64,000 nucleotides of DNA from Acinetobacter calcoaceticus (GTDB lineage: Bacteria > Pseudomonadota > Gammaproteobacteria > Pseudomonadales > Moraxellaceae), in the NCBI RefSeq assembly GCF_004345325.1, contig NZ_SLVJ01000007.1:88237-152236 (forward strand), written 5' to 3'. The notes under the pieces were generated by a model. That model searched no databases. It was not told the origin of the DNA and saw only the letters and a program-made list of their open reading frames with translations. Position 1 is the stretch's first letter, and each line of letters opens with the position of its first letter. This document shows positions 9,221 through 19,462 of this stretch, one piece after another. The translations under genes and the position numbers were made by a program.

Positions 9221-9979
9221 CTATGGTTTAACTGCCTCAAAACTGATGATTTCACTTTGGTTGCGTACTGGGGCCAGATATTGATAATCCGATGATACAG
9301 ACACATCCACAAAGCCCAGTTGGGTCAAGATTCGTGTCAGTTCTGCCAAGCCAAACCATTTCAATTTAAAGATCTCAAATTCACTTTGTATACAGTTACC
9401 TGCAACATCCCATTTATCATAGCGGTGATATGTGGTCGTCACTTGGTGTACATAATCGATATCTGAAGAGGTCATGCTCAAAGAGATCAACTGATTTTGT
9501 GCAGTCTGGAAGGTCTTCACTGTAGATGTACCAGGTTTAAATTGATGCTGAAAAAACACATCCAAGATCAAGCGCCCACCCGATGTCAGCGCTTGAAAAC
9601 ATTGTGCTAGGGTTTCAATCGCACTTGCATCATCCTCCAAGAGCAGAAAAGAACCGGTCGGAATGATAATCGCCTCATAGCGTTGTTCGGTTGCAAACTG
9701 TTGAAACTGCGCTTGATAGACCAACTCAGGGTCATAATCATGTGCGACCAAGTTGTTACGGCAAATCTCCAACATTGCAGGAGAGGCATCAAAACCACGG
9801 ACATCAAAGCCCTGTTGCAATAACGGAATCAAGATCCGTCCAGTGCCTACGGCAGGCTCAAGGATCTTACCGCTCACCCCGGCCAAACGTGCTGCATAAT
9901 ACTCGACATCCCCAAAACTACAGCCAATCGGCTTATCCAGTTGATACACTTCTGCGGATAAACGTTGATAACTCAACAC
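9221..9979 (-). CDS. Class I SAM-dependent methyltransferase
   Basis: Rossmann-fold methyltransferase of 252 residues; the substrate is unknown. Motif I is KILEPAVGTGRILIPLL (about residues 37-53), followed by RGFDASPAMLEICR (motif II, with the acidic residue that binds the SAM ribose), AIIIPTGSFLLLED (motif IV region) and SGGRLILDVFF (post-motif). The start is GTG at 9977-9979, supported by a strong GAGGAG site seven bases upstream. It is transcribed toward lepA and is not obviously in an operon with it. The C-terminal 90 residues have no motif I can name. Confidence 0.85.
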   Translation of the reverse strand: MLSYQRLSAEVYQLDKPIGCSFGDVEYYAARLAGVSGKILEPAVGTGRILIPLLQQGFDVRGFDASPAMLEICRNNLVAHDYDPELVYQAQFQQFATEQRYEAIIIPTGSFLLLEDDASAIETLAQCFQALTSGGRLILDVFFQHQFKPGTSTVKTFQTAQNQLISLSMTSSDIDYVHQVTTTYHRYDKWDVAGNCIQSEFEIFKLKWFGLAELTRILTQLGFVDVSVSSDYQYLAPVRNQSEIISFEAVKP

Positions 9980-10046
9980 CTTGACACTCCTCTATTTCTA
10001 AATACCCATCATGCTTGCTTAAGACACCATCCAACGACAGTTTTTA

Positions 10047-10493
10047 CTACAAATACGATGCAAAGTCATAAGGTTGTGCATCTGCATCCACAGGTTGATA
10101 GGCCTGTATAAAGGTCGGTGACATGCGTTTTGGTCGTCCAGTGTCAATTTCAATACAGGCCCATTTGGTTTGCCCTGTAAACAATATGCTTTGGTCATGC
10201 GGCCGATAAAAAGCATATTGGCGGAATGAATACAAAGCATTGATATCGTTCAGCCATGTTCTCAGGATCAATTGATCATCTGGCATAGCGGCTTTGCGGT
10301 ACTGTACCTGATGTTCTACCGCCACCATGGCATGCTTTAATTGTAAATATTGGGCAACACCGAGTCCGAGTGCCTCGATATGTGCTGCTGCAATATCCTG
10401 CATCCATTGCACATAGACCACATTGTTGACATGACCGAGTAGATCGATATGTTGTGGTTGGACTGTTAACTGCAGATCAAATAGTTGACTCAC
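10047..10493 (-). CDS. Acyl-CoA thioesterase, YbgC/FadM (hot-dog) type
   Basis: A 4HBT-family thioesterase of 148 residues. It has the hallmark LLGHVNNVVYVQWMQDIAAAH, in which Asp is replaced by His/Asn as in some FadM-like members. VAVEHQVQYRKAAMPDDQLILRTW forms the central hot-dog strands. Such proteins hydrolyse acyl-CoA thioesters, but the chain-length preference is unknown. The start is a GTG at 10491-10493 with GAGG nine bases upstream. It is divergent from ahcY. Confidence 0.85.
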   Translation of the reverse strand: MSQLFDLQLTVQPQHIDLLGHVNNVVYVQWMQDIAAAHIEALGLGVAQYLQLKHAMVAVEHQVQYRKAAMPDDQLILRTWLNDINALYSFRQYAFYRPHDQSILFTGQTKWACIEIDTGRPKRMSPTFIQAYQPVDADAQPYDFASYL

Positions 10494-10689
10494 GCCTTAA
10501 AACCTCAATATTTACATTATTTTTGCTATTGCAAAGCAGCATAGCATTTTTTAATTCAGGGATTAAGCATGCTTTTTCCCCTGCAATTTAAATGGGATTT
10601 TTCAAGCATTTCACTGGAGTAATACGGGCTTATAAACCCATCTGCATGATTTAAGCGCAATTTGATCGCCTATTGTGAAATAAAGAGCA

Positions 10690-10718
10690 TTGGAAGCGCG
10701 TTAAATTCCAAGTACAAT
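10690..10718 (+). promoter_or_regulatory. Sigma-70 promoter of ahcY-metF
   Basis: The -35 TTGGAA and -10 TACAAT are separated by exactly 17 bases. Predicted initiation falls near 10725, immediately before the riboswitch P1 stem. The rest of the 404-base gap upstream (10494-10689) shows no further element. Confidence 0.75.
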
Positions 10719-10726
10719 GACGCCCT

Positions 10727-10855
10727 AGTCGAGGGATGCTGCGACGCTTTATCAATCACACGCTTAATAACACACTTAAACGCTGTAAATTGAATAAAGA
10801 GGCCAGGCTCGACTTTAGATGTGCCACTAAGCGCACGTCAACAACGGCATCCGCG
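10727..10855 (+). ncRNA. S-adenosylhomocysteine (SAH) riboswitch
   Basis: Matches the conserved core of the SAH aptamer. P1 is GTCGAG (10728-10733) paired with CTCGAC (10808-10813). The run GGATGCTGCGAC follows P1, GCCAGGCTCG carries the P1 3' strand, and AACGGCATCC at the 3' end supplies GCATCC (10847-10852), which pairs with GGATGC (10734-10739) as the pseudoknot. The variable internal arm spans about 10750-10795. In this family SAH binding turns expression of SAH-recycling genes on; here the next gene is ahcY, 43 bases downstream. No terminator lies between aptamer and start, so I infer translational or processing control. Confidence 0.88.
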
Positions 10856-10897
10856 AACTGAATGATCAACACGATAAAACATGTTTAGGAGATCCTG

Positions 10898-12280
10898 ATG
10901 AACGCGGTAAACGCTGCATTTACAGACTATAAAGTTGCCGATATCCAACTCGCTGATTACGGCCGTAAAGAAATCAAACTTGCTGAAGCAGAAATGCCAG
11001 CATTGATGGGCTTACGCCGTCGCTATGCTGCTGAAAAGCCATTGGCAGGTGCGAAGATTTTGGGTTGTATCCACATGACCATCCAAACTGCAGTGCTGAT
11101 CGAAACTTTGATCGAGCTTGGCGCTGAAGTACGGTGGACCTCTTGTAACATCTTCTCTACCCAAGATCATGCTGCAGCAGCGATTGCAGCACGTGGTATT
11201 CCAGTTTTTGCTTGGAAAGGCGAAACTGAAGAAGAATACAACTGGTGCCTAGAGCAACAGATCAATGTCAATGGTCAAGTGTGGGATGCCAACATGATCT
11301 TGGATGATGGCGGTGATTTAACCTCCCTCGTTCATGAAAAATATGCTGACCTGCTCAACCACATCCACGGCATCACTGAAGAAACCACCACAGGCGTACA
11401 ACGTCTACTTGAAATGTGGAAAGATGGTTCACTTAAAGTGCCTGCGATCAATGTCAATGACTCAGTAACCAAGTCTAAAAATGACAACAAATACGGCTGC
11501 CGCCACTCTCTAAACGATGCAATCAAACGCGGTACTGACATGCTCTTGTCTGGTCGTCGTGCTTTGGTGATCGGTTATGGTGATGTGGGTAAAGGTTCTG
11601 CACAATCTTTGCGTCAAGAAGGCATGATTGTTCGTGTAACTGAAGTCGATCCAATCTGTGCTATGCAAGCATGTATGGATGGTTATGAAGTTGTATCTCC
11701 ATATAAAAATGGTGTGCAAACAGGTAAGGCTGCCGACATCAACCTTGATCTATTACAAAACACTGATTTGATCGTGACCACTACTGGTAACTATCATGTT
11801 TGTGACTCCGCTATGCTCGATACACTTAAAGCAGGTGCTGTGGTTTGTAATATTGGTCACTTCGATACTGAAATCGACACCAACTACCTACGCGGTTTCA
11901 AATGGGTTGAAGTTAAACCTCAAGTTCACCAAGTTTACCGTAGCGATAGCGACAGTGATTATTTGATCTTGTTGTCTGAAGGTCGTTTGGTTAACTTGGG
12001 CAATGCTACAGGTCACCCTTCACGTATCATGGATGGTTCATTTGCCAACCAAGTCTTGGGTCAAATGCACTTATTTGCTGAGAAATTTGCAGATCTTGAT
12101 GCCGCTGCTAAACAAGCGCAGATTCGCGTCGAACTTTTACCTAAAAAGTTAGATGAAGAAGTTGCTGCAGCAATGGTTGAAGGCTTTGGCGGTGTACTTA
12201 CACAGCTCACGTCTTATCAAGCAGAGTATCTCGGTGTAGCAGTTGAAGGTCCATTCAAATCAGATTCTTATAAATATTAA
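10898..12280 (+). CDS. ahcY: Adenosylhomocysteinase
   Basis: NAD-dependent hydrolysis of S-adenosylhomocysteine to adenosine and homocysteine, removing the product inhibitor of methyltransferases. The 460-residue protein has [13 protein letters not shown], the [13 protein letters not shown] substrate region, [15 protein letters not shown] (catalytic Lys/Asp), the NAD site [13 protein letters not shown] and [10 protein letters not shown]; it ends in the typical FKSDSYKY, whose Lys and Tyr reach the NAD of the neighbouring subunit. The ATG has AGGAG about seven bases upstream. It is controlled by the SAH riboswitch in its leader. metF follows after a hairpin. Confidence 0.98.
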   Translation: MNAVNAAFTDYKVADIQLADYGRKEIKLAEAEMPALMGLRRRYAAEKPLAGAKILGCIHMTIQTAVLIETLIELGAEVRWTSCNIFSTQDHAAAAIAARGIPVFAWKGETEEEYNWCLEQQINVNGQVWDANMILDDGGDLTSLVHEKYADLLNHIHGITEETTTGVQRLLEMWKDGSLKVPAINVNDSVTKSKNDNKYGCRHSLNDAIKRGTDMLLSGRRALVIGYGDVGKGSAQSLRQEGMIVRVTEVDPICAMQACMDGYEVVSPYKNGVQTGKAADINLDLLQNTDLIVTTTGNYHVCDSAMLDTLKAGAVVCNIGHFDTEIDTNYLRGFKWVEVKPQVHQVYRSDSDSDYLILLSEGRLVNLGNATGHPSRIMDGSFANQVLGQMHLFAEKFADLDAAAKQAQIRVELLPKKLDEEVAAAMVEGFGGVLTQLTSYQAEYLGVAVEGPFKSDSYKY

Positions 12281-12338
12281 GTCACGACTCGGTCATAACC
12301 AAGTCGGGATGATTAAGCATTAAGCTGATTGAAAGACC

Positions 12339-12374
12339 TGCTTTATGTCACCTGTGATCAGGTGGCGTAAAGCA
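12339..12374 (+). other. 16-bp hairpin between ahcY and metF
   Basis: TGCTTTA-TGT-CACCTG / CAGGTG-GCG-TAAAGCA with loop TGAT. Counting two G-U wobbles, all 16 positions pair. No T-run follows, so it is not a standard terminator. It could stabilise the ahcY 3' end, be a processing site, or attenuate metF. Confidence 0.7.
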
Positions 12375-12425
12375 CTGTGACTGTTGCATGAATAAAAACA
12401 ACATCCATGAGCCAAGGATTCCAAC

Positions 12426-13268
12426 ATGAGCAAACGTGTTCCGATTTCATTTGAATTTTTTCCAACTAAAACAGATGCCGGCGCTGAAAAACTGCGTGTA
12501 GTGCATCAAGAATTACTCCCTTTAGCACCAGAATTTTTCTCCATTACCTACGGAGCTGGCGGTTCAACCCGTGAACGCACCCTAGCTGCGATTAATGATT
12601 TTAATGGCCAAGGCGTACCTGTTGCACCACATCTGTCATGTATTGGTGATAACAAAGGGCGTATCGCCGAACTATTAGATTTGTATAAAGATCTAGGCAT
12701 TAATCGTGTGGTTGCATTGCGTGGTGACTTACCATCCGGTCAAGTTGGCCTCGGTGAACTGCCCTATGCCCAAGATTTGGTCCGTTTTATCCGTGAGCAT
12801 TCGGGTGACCATTTTCAAATCGAAGTCGCGGCCTATCCTGAAATGCATCCCCAAGCGGACAGTTTCGATGCCGATATCCATCGTTTCGTGGAAAAAGTCC
12901 AAGCGGGTGCCAATGCTGGCCTTACCCAGTTCTTCTTTAATCCAGATGCATACTTTTACTTTGTAGACCGTATTCAAAAGGCTGGAATTGATATTCCAAT
13001 TGCCCCTGGGATTATGCCATTGACCAATGCCAGCAACCTGATCCGCTTTGCGGATGGTACCGGAGCTGAGATACCACGTTGGATTCGCAAGCAATTACAA
13101 GCCTATGGTGATGACAGCCAAAGTATTAAAGCCTTTGGTCATGAAGTGGTGTTGAATCTATGCGAACGCCTACTGGCCGGTGGCGCGCCAGGATTGCATT
13201 TCTATACCATGAACCAAACCGATCCAACCCGTCAATTGGTCCTCGATCTTGGCCTAGCTAAAGCCTAA
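12426..13268 (+). CDS. metF: 5,10-methylenetetrahydrofolate reductase
   Basis: FAD enzyme reducing 5,10-methylene-THF to 5-methyl-THF for methionine synthesis. The 280-residue TIM barrel has SFEFFPTKT (catalytic Glu), YGAGGSTRERT, HLSCIG, ALRGDLP (FAD and folate contacts) and TQFFFNPDAY; PGIMPLTNASNL and PGLHFYTMN close the barrel. The ATG start is at 12426. It lies 145 bases after ahcY on the same strand without a terminator between, so the pair probably forms one SAM-cycle transcript: SAH to homocysteine, then the methyl donor to remake methionine. Confidence 0.96.
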   Translation: MSKRVPISFEFFPTKTDAGAEKLRVVHQELLPLAPEFFSITYGAGGSTRERTLAAINDFNGQGVPVAPHLSCIGDNKGRIAELLDLYKDLGINRVVALRGDLPSGQVGLGELPYAQDLVRFIREHSGDHFQIEVAAYPEMHPQADSFDADIHRFVEKVQAGANAGLTQFFFNPDAYFYFVDRIQKAGIDIPIAPGIMPLTNASNLIRFADGTGAEIPRWIRKQLQAYGDDSQSIKAFGHEVVLNLCERLLAGGAPGLHFYTMNQTDPTRQLVLDLGLAKA

Positions 13269-13331
13269 CCGTGTCTTAATTGTTTGATTTAATATATGAT
13301 CTCCCCTTTTTTCTTGACCTGAGTTGTTGTT

Positions 13332-14054
13332 ATGCCGCGTTTTTTTATTGAAGCCGATTTATCGCTCTCCCAGCAGCTTGAATTAACTGAGCCGGTTTTT
13401 CATCACTGGGTCAAGGTTCTCCGTTCTCAGATCGGAGACAGCGCCATCTTGTTCAATGGACAAGGTGGTGAATATCATGCCACTTTGGTTGAAATTAACA
13501 AAAAATCTGCAAAAGTCAGTATCGACCACTTCAATCCAGACAATCGCACCCCCGCCTTTCACAGTTTATTGGGTCAGGTCATGAGTAAGGGTGATCGGAT
13601 GGATTATGCCATTCAAAAAGCCACCGAACTGGGGGTCAGCCAAATTCAACTGTTGACCTCAGAACGTTGTGAAATGCGCTTAAAATACGATCGCGATCAG
13701 AAAAAAATAGACCACTGGCAAGCCATCGCCGTTGCAGCCTGTGAACAATGTGGTATGAATAGAGTTCCCGAAGTCCTCACCCCGCTGTCCCTGAGTGATT
13801 GGTTGGCCAGCGAACTTCCTGCATCCAAATTGGTCTTGGCACCCAATACTGAAGCGGTGGATGTATTGGATGGCATCGGCACTGAGATTGCACTACTCAT
13901 CGGACCAGAAGGTGGATTAAGTGAATCCGAGATCCAAAGCGCCAATGCAGTCGGCTTTCAAAACTGGTGTATCGGCGAACGAATCCTGCGTACTGAAACT
14001 GCGCCTATCGTCGCACTTTCAATTTTGATACACAACTCACTCAACAAAAAATAG
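13332..14054 (+). CDS. rsmE: 16S rRNA (uracil1498-N3)-methyltransferase RsmE
   Basis: SPOUT-class methyltransferase that methylates U1498 of 16S rRNA near the decoding centre. The 240-residue protein has an N-terminal PUA-like domain (HHWVKVLRSQIGD, LFNGQGGEY). The SPOUT knot contains KGDRMDYAIQKATELGV, AVAACEQCGMNRVP, LLIGPEGGLSESEI and GERILRTETAPI. The ATG start is at 13332. It lies 63 bases after metF on the same strand, so it may share the ahcY-metF transcript. That would place another SAM-consuming, SAH-producing enzyme after the riboswitch, but this is only inferred. Confidence 0.95.
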   Translation: MPRFFIEADLSLSQQLELTEPVFHHWVKVLRSQIGDSAILFNGQGGEYHATLVEINKKSAKVSIDHFNPDNRTPAFHSLLGQVMSKGDRMDYAIQKATELGVSQIQLLTSERCEMRLKYDRDQKKIDHWQAIAVAACEQCGMNRVPEVLTPLSLSDWLASELPASKLVLAPNTEAVDVLDGIGTEIALLIGPEGGLSESEIQSANAVGFQNWCIGERILRTETAPIVALSILIHNSLNKK

Positions 14055-14105
14055 GATTTTGCGGTACATATCAAAAAAATTTGCAATTCCAGAAAAATCA
14101 AAGTA

Positions 14106-14133
14106 ATTTACCCATCGGTAAATCATAGTTTTT
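14106..14133 (+). terminator. Possible terminator after rsmE
   Basis: The perfect stem ATTTACC / GGTAAAT has a CATC loop and is followed by CATA and five Ts. The stem is AT-rich and the T-run is displaced by four bases, so the call is tentative. Confidence 0.45.
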
Positions 14134-14197
14134 ACTCTATTAAACTGCGTTATCCAAAAAATATTCCAGTATCTTCATAGGGATAGGCAAAATAAAC

Positions 14198-17065
14198 ATG
14201 ATGGACGTTCAGGAAGATGCGCTCAACCATCATGTGAATGCGACGCAGATAAAACGTGCCGCACGTCACATGCAAATATTCCTTATCTGGGTATTATGTG
14301 CATGCGCCTATGATATTGTGGTCTATCACTTAAGTTTTAATGCGTTTTCTGTTTATCTCTCTAGCACAGTGATCGCCATGATGGCGGTGATTGTGGTGGG
14401 TTGGGTCATCACCCAACGTATGCTGTCCTCTCAGCATATGACTGCACTCAATTTAGACCTCTGGTGCCAGGCACTGAGTCTGACCATCGGTATCGGTCTG
14501 GGTCTCGGTTCTTTTGTGATTTATTCCTTTTTACCGGATGAAAATCAAAACTTTGGTCATCTGCAATTGATGACCTTGTCGATCTTGCCGATCAGTATTA
14601 TCTACATCATTGCCTTTACTTATCTATCGCAACGACTACGCTATTTTTTATTGATTTTTATTCCTTCTTCATTGCCATTTTTTCTAGCAGAATTTCTGTT
14701 CCCGAACCAAATTCCTCGAATCTACAATGTGGTCATCAATGTTTGGTTAATGATTATCTTTATGGCTGCGATCCTGTCATTCAGAAATCATCGACGTATT
14801 ATTAATCTTGATATTGAAAAAAATAGATTACTACAACAGCACCATTTGCAATCACAGCATACCGATGCCCTACAGTCCAAACTCAAACAACAAATCCAAC
14901 AGTCCCAATCTATTCAAGACCAATTACAACAACAAAATGAATTACTTGAGCAGAAAATCAAACAACGAGGTTTTGAAATCAACCAAATCAATGATCGCCT
15001 AGAATACCATCAAGCCAATTTATCTTTTGCCCACGAAACTGCTGGCATCAGTTCATGGTTATGGAATATTGAAAAACGCATGGTTGAATTGTCGACCATC
15101 AAACATGATTTGGACTTTGAATACTTTAATAATCAACGCCCTCAGATTGAATTTATTATCCACCCTGATGATCTCAATCAATATCGTCAATTATTAAGAC
15201 GACACTTACGTGGCCATAGCCATCGTTTCGAAGCCAATTATCGGGTGAAAAAACAGGGCGAGTGGTATTGGATTCAAGATATCGGCAAGGTGGTTTCAAG
15301 GCATCCCGTTACCCGTAAGCCACTGCGAATGGTCGGGATCTTTAGAGACATTCAAAACGAGAAACGAAATCAAGAGCAACTTAAACTTGCCGCCAATGTA
15401 TTTGACCAAGTCGCAGAAGGCGTATTTGTCTTGGATCAACACTTATGTTATGTCGACGTCAATCCTTATTATGAAACTTTGATCGGTTTTAGCCGTGAGC
15501 AATTGATGGGCAAGCATTTGTTTGACATCACCATGAATGATCGTACCGAAGTTCAACAACTGCATAGCCTTATCTCACAGCAATTGATGCTGACTGGCGA
15601 ATTTGAGTCTGAAATCCAAGAAGAATATATTACTGGGAAAAATCTGAGTCTGTGGATGCATATTAACGCCATTACTGATGATCAAAACAACATCATCAAC
15701 TATGTTGGCATTACCACAGACCTCACCGATCGAAAAATACAAGAACAACGCCTGACCTATCTCGAAAATCATGATCTTAATACGGATCTCCCCAACCGTT
15801 TTTATTATCATTTGAAGCTTCATCATTATATCAACAGCAGTTCGGGCTTAACCCATTTTGCCGTGATCCGCCTGAACATCGATCGCTTCCGTTTGTTTAA
15901 TGAGTTTTTAAACAACCATGCTGGTGATGAATTACTCAAATTGATCGCGCAGCGATTGCGTAACTGTAGCCCCGATGCGCAATTGATTGCCTATCTGAAC
16001 AACGATGATTTTGCAATCATTTACAATCTGTCCAATCGGAAAGTCTCCATACACCAACAAGCGCAAATTATCTTAAATGCCTTCCAGCAGCCATTTTTGA
16101 TCCAAGATCAAGAGCACCTGATTTCGATCTCAATGGGAATCGTGCTTTACCCTGAACATGGTCGACAAGTGGATAGCCTGATGAGTCATGTAGAAATGGC
16201 TTTATTGGATGCAAAACGCCTCGGTGGCAATACCATTCGCATGTATAACAACGAAACCACACCGTTGCTAGATGACAGCATTGCCTTAAAACGTGACTTA
16301 CAGTTCGCCATCAAAAAACAGCAACTCACCGTGTATTACCAGCCGCAGATGTGCAGTAAAACCTATGCAATTTTAGGATTTGAAGCTTTGGTGCGTTGGC
16401 AACATCCGCAACGTGGTCTGATTTCGCCAGAAATGTTTATCCCCTTGGCCGAAGAAAGCAGCCTGATTTCAGAGATTGGTCAATTCGTCATTTTTCAAAG
16501 CTGTAAGCAAATCCAAATTTGGCGTGAGTTGGGTTTTGGTCAGATTAATGTCTCAGTCAATATTGTTGCGCAACAAATTCATCGGGGGCAATTGTTGATC
16601 GACCTTGATACCGCCATGTCGATGTATCAAGTCACAGGCCCGCAGATTGCACTCGAACTCACAGAGTCATCCTTATTGGATCATACTGATCATGTAATTG
16701 AATTACTTAAACAAATTAAGCAAAGACAGATCTCGATCTCGCTAGATGACTTTGGTACTGGCTATTCTTCACTGGCGTATTTGAGTCAATATCCAATTGA
16801 CACCTTAAAAATCGACAAGCTCTTTGTCTCGAAAATTGGCAATGTGCGTGATGGGGCAATTGTCGATGCCATTATTGCCATGGCCAAAGCCATGGGCATG
16901 AATGTGATCGCTGAAGGGGTTGAAACACGTGCTCAGCTCGAGTATCTGATCAAACATGAATGTAATGTATTACAAGGTTTTTATTTTTCCAAACCCCTCA
17001 CTGCACTTGAAAGTACCGATTACTTGAATCAGTATAGGTCTGCTCTTTCATCTTCAGACGATTGA
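14198..17065 (+). CDS. Membrane PAS-GGDEF-EAL protein, probably c-di-GMP phosphodiesterase
   Basis: Likely membrane-anchored regulator of cyclic-di-GMP, 955 residues. The N-terminus has about six membrane helices (residues 25-195), then a Gln-rich coiled segment (about 200-265), two PAS/PAC modules (about 270-395 and 397-510), a GGDEF domain (about 520-675) and an EAL domain (about 690-945). The cyclase signature is degenerate: NNDDF at 601-605 replaces GG(D/E)EF. The EAL domain looks intact: EAL at 729-731, DDFGTGYSS from 850, AEGVET at 905-910. I infer phosphodiesterase output, with the GGDEF perhaps sensing GTP. ATG codons at 14198 and 14201 are both possible starts. It is probably monocistronic. 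Confidence 0.9.
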   Translation: MMDVQEDALNHHVNATQIKRAARHMQIFLIWVLCACAYDIVVYHLSFNAFSVYLSSTVIAMMAVIVVGWVITQRMLSSQHMTALNLDLWCQALSLTIGIGLGLGSFVIYSFLPDENQNFGHLQLMTLSILPISIIYIIAFTYLSQRLRYFLLIFIPSSLPFFLAEFLFPNQIPRIYNVVINVWLMIIFMAAILSFRNHRRIINLDIEKNRLLQQHHLQSQHTDALQSKLKQQIQQSQSIQDQLQQQNELLEQKIKQRGFEINQINDRLEYHQANLSFAHETAGISSWLWNIEKRMVELSTIKHDLDFEYFNNQRPQIEFIIHPDDLNQYRQLLRRHLRGHSHRFEANYRVKKQGEWYWIQDIGKVVSRHPVTRKPLRMVGIFRDIQNEKRNQEQLKLAANVFDQVAEGVFVLDQHLCYVDVNPYYETLIGFSREQLMGKHLFDITMNDRTEVQQLHSLISQQLMLTGEFESEIQEEYITGKNLSLWMHINAITDDQNNIINYVGITTDLTDRKIQEQRLTYLENHDLNTDLPNRFYYHLKLHHYINSSSGLTHFAVIRLNIDRFRLFNEFLNNHAGDELLKLIAQRLRNCSPDAQLIAYLNNDDFAIIYNLSNRKVSIHQQAQIILNAFQQPFLIQDQEHLISISMGIVLYPEHGRQVDSLMSHVEMALLDAKRLGGNTIRMYNNETTPLLDDSIALKRDLQFAIKKQQLTVYYQPQMCSKTYAILGFEALVRWQHPQRGLISPEMFIPLAEESSLISEIGQFVIFQSCKQIQIWRELGFGQINVSVNIVAQQIHRGQLLIDLDTAMSMYQVTGPQIALELTESSLLDHTDHVIELLKQIKQRQISISLDDFGTGYSSLAYLSQYPIDTLKIDKLFVSKIGNVRDGAIVDAIIAMAKAMGMNVIAEGVETRAQLEYLIKHECNVLQGFYFSKPLTALESTDYLNQYRSALSSSDD

Positions 17066-17102
17066 TGCAGTTAACCTAGATGAGCTTGAATGCAGTTTTA
17101 CA

Positions 17103-17132
17103 CTGACAGACTTGCTCAACTAGTGATATATT
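17103..17132 (+). promoter_or_regulatory. Candidate promoter of maeB
   Basis: CTGACA and TATATT are separated by 18 bases, 60 bases before the maeB start. A small hairpin (CCAGC-TTC-GCTGG) lies in the leader at about 17156-17168. It is a good match but untested. Confidence 0.5.
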
Positions 17133-17191
17133 CGAGCAAATTTAGCTAAAACCACCAGCTTCGCTGGCCCACTGTAACAAACGAGATTCAA

Positions 17192-19462
17192 ATGGACGAT
17201 CAATCATTAAAGCAGCAAGCTTTGTACTACCATGAGTTTCCTACCCCAGGAAAAATCAGCGTTACACCAAGTAAGCAACTGGTCAATCAGCATGATTTAG
17301 CACTGGCCTATTCGCCAGGCGTTGCTGCACCTTGCTTAGAAATTGAAAAGGATCCTTCAAAGGCTGCGCTATATACTGCACGTGGCAATTTGGTTGCTGT
17401 GATCACCAATGGTACAGCGGTATTGGGCTTAGGCAACATTGGGCCATTGGCGTCTAAACCAGTTATGGAAGGTAAAGGCGTCCTGTTTAAAAAATTCGCG
17501 GGTGTCGATGTTTTCGACATCGAAATTGCGGAAAATGATCCAGACAAGATTGTGGATATTGTCGCGGCACTTGAACCGACTTTTGGCGGGATCAACCTCG
17601 AAGATATCAAAGCCCCTGAATGCTTCTATATCGAACGTAAATTACGTGAACGTATGAATATTCCGGTATTCCATGACGATCAACATGGGACCTCAATCAT
17701 CGTTGGTGCTGCATTGCTCAACGCTTTGCAAATCAATGGTAAGAAAATTGAAGACATCAAAATCGTAGCTTCAGGTGCTGGTGCTGCTGCATTGTCTTGC
17801 TTGGATTTACTTTGCGCGATTGGTGTCAACAAAGACAACATTATCGTTGCCGATTCACGCGGTCTATTGACCACCAAACGTGAAGGCCTAGACGAGTCGA
17901 AAAAGCGCTATGTTCAAGACATTAGCGCCACCATGTTGCATGAAGTGATGCCTGGTGCGGATATGTTCTTGGGTCTTTCTGCTGCTGGCATTTTGACCAA
18001 AGACATGGTCAAAGGTATGGCTGCTGATCCGATTATCTTTGCACTTGCTAATCCAAATCCAGAAATCCTCCCTGAGCATGCACATGAAGTACGCCCAGAT
18101 GTGATTATGGCAACAGGTCGTTCGGACTATCCAAACCAAGTAAACAACGCCTTATGTTTCCCGTATATCTTCCGTGGTGCTTTAGACGTTGGTGCAACCA
18201 CCATCAATGAAGAAATGAAAATTGCCTGTGTGCATGCGATTGCACGTATGGCACATATTGAAGCCGATGCTGCCACCTATGGTGAAAAATCAGCTTCATT
18301 TGGTCGTGACTACATCATTCCACGTCCACTCGATCAACGTTTGATTCTTGAAATTGCACCTGCAGTCGCATTGGCAGCCATGGAATCTGGCGTCGCAACT
18401 CGTCCAATCGAGGATTTCTCAGCTTATCGTCAACGTTTGTCTGAGTTTGTTTATAACTCAGCGTTTATGATGAAGCCGATTTTTGCTCAAGCCAAATCTG
18501 CACCTAAACGCATTGCCTATGCTGAAGGTGAAGACCAACGCGTACTTCGTGCGGTACAAATTGCAGTAGATGAAGGTCTGGCCTTCCCGATTTTGGTCGG
18601 TCGTACTGCGGTAATCGAAGCCAACATTAAAAAGTTGGGTCTACGTTTACAACATGGCGAAAATATCGAAATCGTTGATCAAGAAAACAATCCGTATTAC
18701 GAAACATTCTGGAATGACTATCTCCAAATCATGCAACGTAAAGGCGTTACAGTTGAATATGCACAACGTGAATCACGTCGTCGTTCAACCTTGATTGCAT
18801 CAATGTTGGTGAAATTTGGTCATGCGGACGGCATGCTCTGCGGTACTTACTCAAGCTACGACATCCACTTGGACTTCGTTCGTAACATCATTGGTTTAAA
18901 AGAAGGTATGAATAACTTCTTTACCTTGAATGCCTTGATGCTACAAGACCGTAACTTGTTTATCGCAGATACCTATGTCAACACCAACCCGACTGCTGAG
19001 CAGTTGGCTGAGATGACCATCTTGGCTGCTGAAGAAGTACGTCGCTTCGGGATGACACCGCGTATTGCCCTATTGTCACATTCTAGTTTTGGTTCAGATC
19101 AAGTGGATGCCAGCGCGCAAAAAATGCGTAAGGTTTATGAAATCTTATCTGAGATTGCACCTGAACTTGAAGTTGAAGGTGAAATGCATGGTGATGCAGC
19201 ATTGGACGAAAATATCCGTCATTTTGCATTCCCGAATTCACGTTTCAAAGGTTCAGCAAACTTGTTGATTATGCCAAATCTAGATGCGGCAAATATTTCA
19301 TTCAACTTGTTAAAAGCCACTTCAGGCAACAACGTGACCATCGGACCGATCTTGTTAGGTGCAGCGAAACCTGTGCATATCTTGACGCCAACGGCAACCA
19401 CACGTCGTTTGATCAACATGACAGCATTGACTGTGGCTGAAATCCAACAAGCACAAGCATAA
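17192..19462 (+). CDS. maeB: NADP-dependent malic enzyme (MaeB type)
   Basis: Oxidative decarboxylation of malate to pyruvate with NADP, supplying NADPH and pyruvate during growth on acids. The 756-residue protein is the large bacterial form: residues 1 to about 430 are the malic enzyme ([49 protein letters not shown], the nucleotide site [14 protein letters not shown] and LANPNPEI), and residues from about 440 to the end are a phosphotransacetylase-like domain ([15 protein letters not shown]). That second domain is thought to be regulatory rather than catalytic, sensing acetyl-CoA. The ATG start is at 17192. Two hairpin terminators follow, the second overlapping the leader of cca. Confidence 0.96.
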   Translation: MDDQSLKQQALYYHEFPTPGKISVTPSKQLVNQHDLALAYSPGVAAPCLEIEKDPSKAALYTARGNLVAVITNGTAVLGLGNIGPLASKPVMEGKGVLFKKFAGVDVFDIEIAENDPDKIVDIVAALEPTFGGINLEDIKAPECFYIERKLRERMNIPVFHDDQHGTSIIVGAALLNALQINGKKIEDIKIVASGAGAAALSCLDLLCAIGVNKDNIIVADSRGLLTTKREGLDESKKRYVQDISATMLHEVMPGADMFLGLSAAGILTKDMVKGMAADPIIFALANPNPEILPEHAHEVRPDVIMATGRSDYPNQVNNALCFPYIFRGALDVGATTINEEMKIACVHAIARMAHIEADAATYGEKSASFGRDYIIPRPLDQRLILEIAPAVALAAMESGVATRPIEDFSAYRQRLSEFVYNSAFMMKPIFAQAKSAPKRIAYAEGEDQRVLRAVQIAVDEGLAFPILVGRTAVIEANIKKLGLRLQHGENIEIVDQENNPYYETFWNDYLQIMQRKGVTVEYAQRESRRRSTLIASMLVKFGHADGMLCGTYSSYDIHLDFVRNIIGLKEGMNNFFTLNALMLQDRNLFIADTYVNTNPTAEQLAEMTILAAEEVRRFGMTPRIALLSHSSFGSDQVDASAQKMRKVYEILSEIAPELEVEGEMHGDAALDENIRHFAFPNSRFKGSANLLIMPNLDAANISFNLLKATSGNNVTIGPILLGAAKPVHILTPTATTRRLINMTALTVAEIQQAQA

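Noticed and set aside
12729..13094. 121-codon minus-strand ORF inside metF
   Set aside because: Antisense of metF; no ribosome-binding site or family motif.
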